DNA from: Siccibacter colletis
GTDB lineage: Bacteria > Pseudomonadota > Gammaproteobacteria > Enterobacterales > Enterobacteriaceae
Length of the DNA: 64,000 nucleotides
NCBI RefSeq assembly: GCF_000696575.1
Contig: NZ_JMSQ01000015.1
Span: 1-64,000, forward strand
Direction of reading: 5' to 3'
Notes under the pieces: generated by a model
What the model was told of the DNA's origin: nothing
The model's input: the letters and a program-made list of their open reading frames with translations, nothing else
Database searches by the model: none
Made by a program: the position numbers and the translations under genes
Shown here: positions 63,970-64,000 of the stretch, in pieces
Layout: each line of letters opens with the position of its first letter
Numbering within the stretch: the first letter of the stretch is position 1

Positions 63970-64000
63970 GTGACGGACGATTTCGCAGTCGACGGGCAAC
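63970..64000 (+). CDS. yoaA: YoaA, DinG-like helicase (5' end only)
   Basis: GTG 63970 begins a frame reading MTDDFAVDGQ, which matches the start of E. coli YoaA. Only the first 10 codons lie in the window. YoaA is an XPD/DinG-type iron-sulphur helicase that works with the HolC subunit of DNA polymerase III. The call rests on this short match and on synteny with yoaB. Confidence 0.82.
   Translation, partial: MTDDFAVDGQ

Overview
This is a chromosomal window from an enteric gamma-proteobacterium (Enterobacteriaceae). The genus cannot be fixed from the sequence alone; an Enterobacter/Lelliottia/Leclercia-type relative is the best guess. From about 36.5 kb to the end, the genes and their order match the E. 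coli K-12 block from yebW to yoaA almost one for one, in inverted orientation. The first 36 kb is accessory.

Layout. (1) About 1-17.9 kb: the tail half of a lambda-like siphovirus prophage on the plus strand. It runs from head-tail connectors, tail tube, G/GT chaperone with a -1 frameshift site and tape measure through M, L, K, I and J homologues to a side tail fibre and its assembly chaperone. Small cargo genes (morons) interrupt it: two at 7.2-8.1 kb, and a minus-strand lipoprotein with a TonB-C-terminal-like segment at 14.8-15.2 kb. (2) 18.0-20.9 kb: an arsenic-resistance set, arsRBC divergent from arsH, bracketed by two identical 29-bp palindromes. (3) 21.0-28.9 kb: a mosaic of accessory genes. 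It holds a B3/B4-domain protein divergent from an XRE-cupin regulator, a GNAT acetyltransferase, a gene-poor stretch with a near-consensus LexA (SOS) box in front of a 32-codon ORF, a TetR/MFS pair, yedEF, a 60-residue coiled-coil protein, and two YaiV/IprA-like regulators in tandem. (4) 29.2-36.4 kb: a chaperone-usher fimbrial operon (major pilin, chaperone, usher, tip adhesin, four minor pilins). (5) 36.5-64 kb: the conserved core, yebW-yebV-rsmF-letB-letA, msrC-proQ-prc-htpX, yebQ/kdgR, yobH/mgrB-yebO, an MBL-fold hydrolase, yobF-cspC, rlmA/mntP, yobD, manXYZ, yoaE, sdaA, nudL-pabB/yoaH, yoaB/yoaA.

How the genes work together. The phage block builds a flexible tail. The ars block reduces arsenate (ArsC), extrudes arsenite (ArsB) and senses it (ArsR), with ArsH probably handling organoarsenicals. 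The fimbrial operon is a complete chaperone-usher system whose likely regulators are divergent just upstream. In the core, letAB serves lipid transport across the envelope, proQ-prc-htpX serves RNA-based and periplasmic/membrane quality control, manXYZ is the mannose/glucose PTS, and mntP carries both a Mn riboswitch and two MntR-box-like dyads.

The points most worth a second look are the SOS-box micro-ORF at 23.15-23.34 kb, the TonB-like lipoprotein beside gene J, the paired regulators facing the fimbrial operon, and the repeat-bracketed ars cassette. No tRNA, rRNA, CRISPR array, IS element, integrase or prophage attachment site was recognised.
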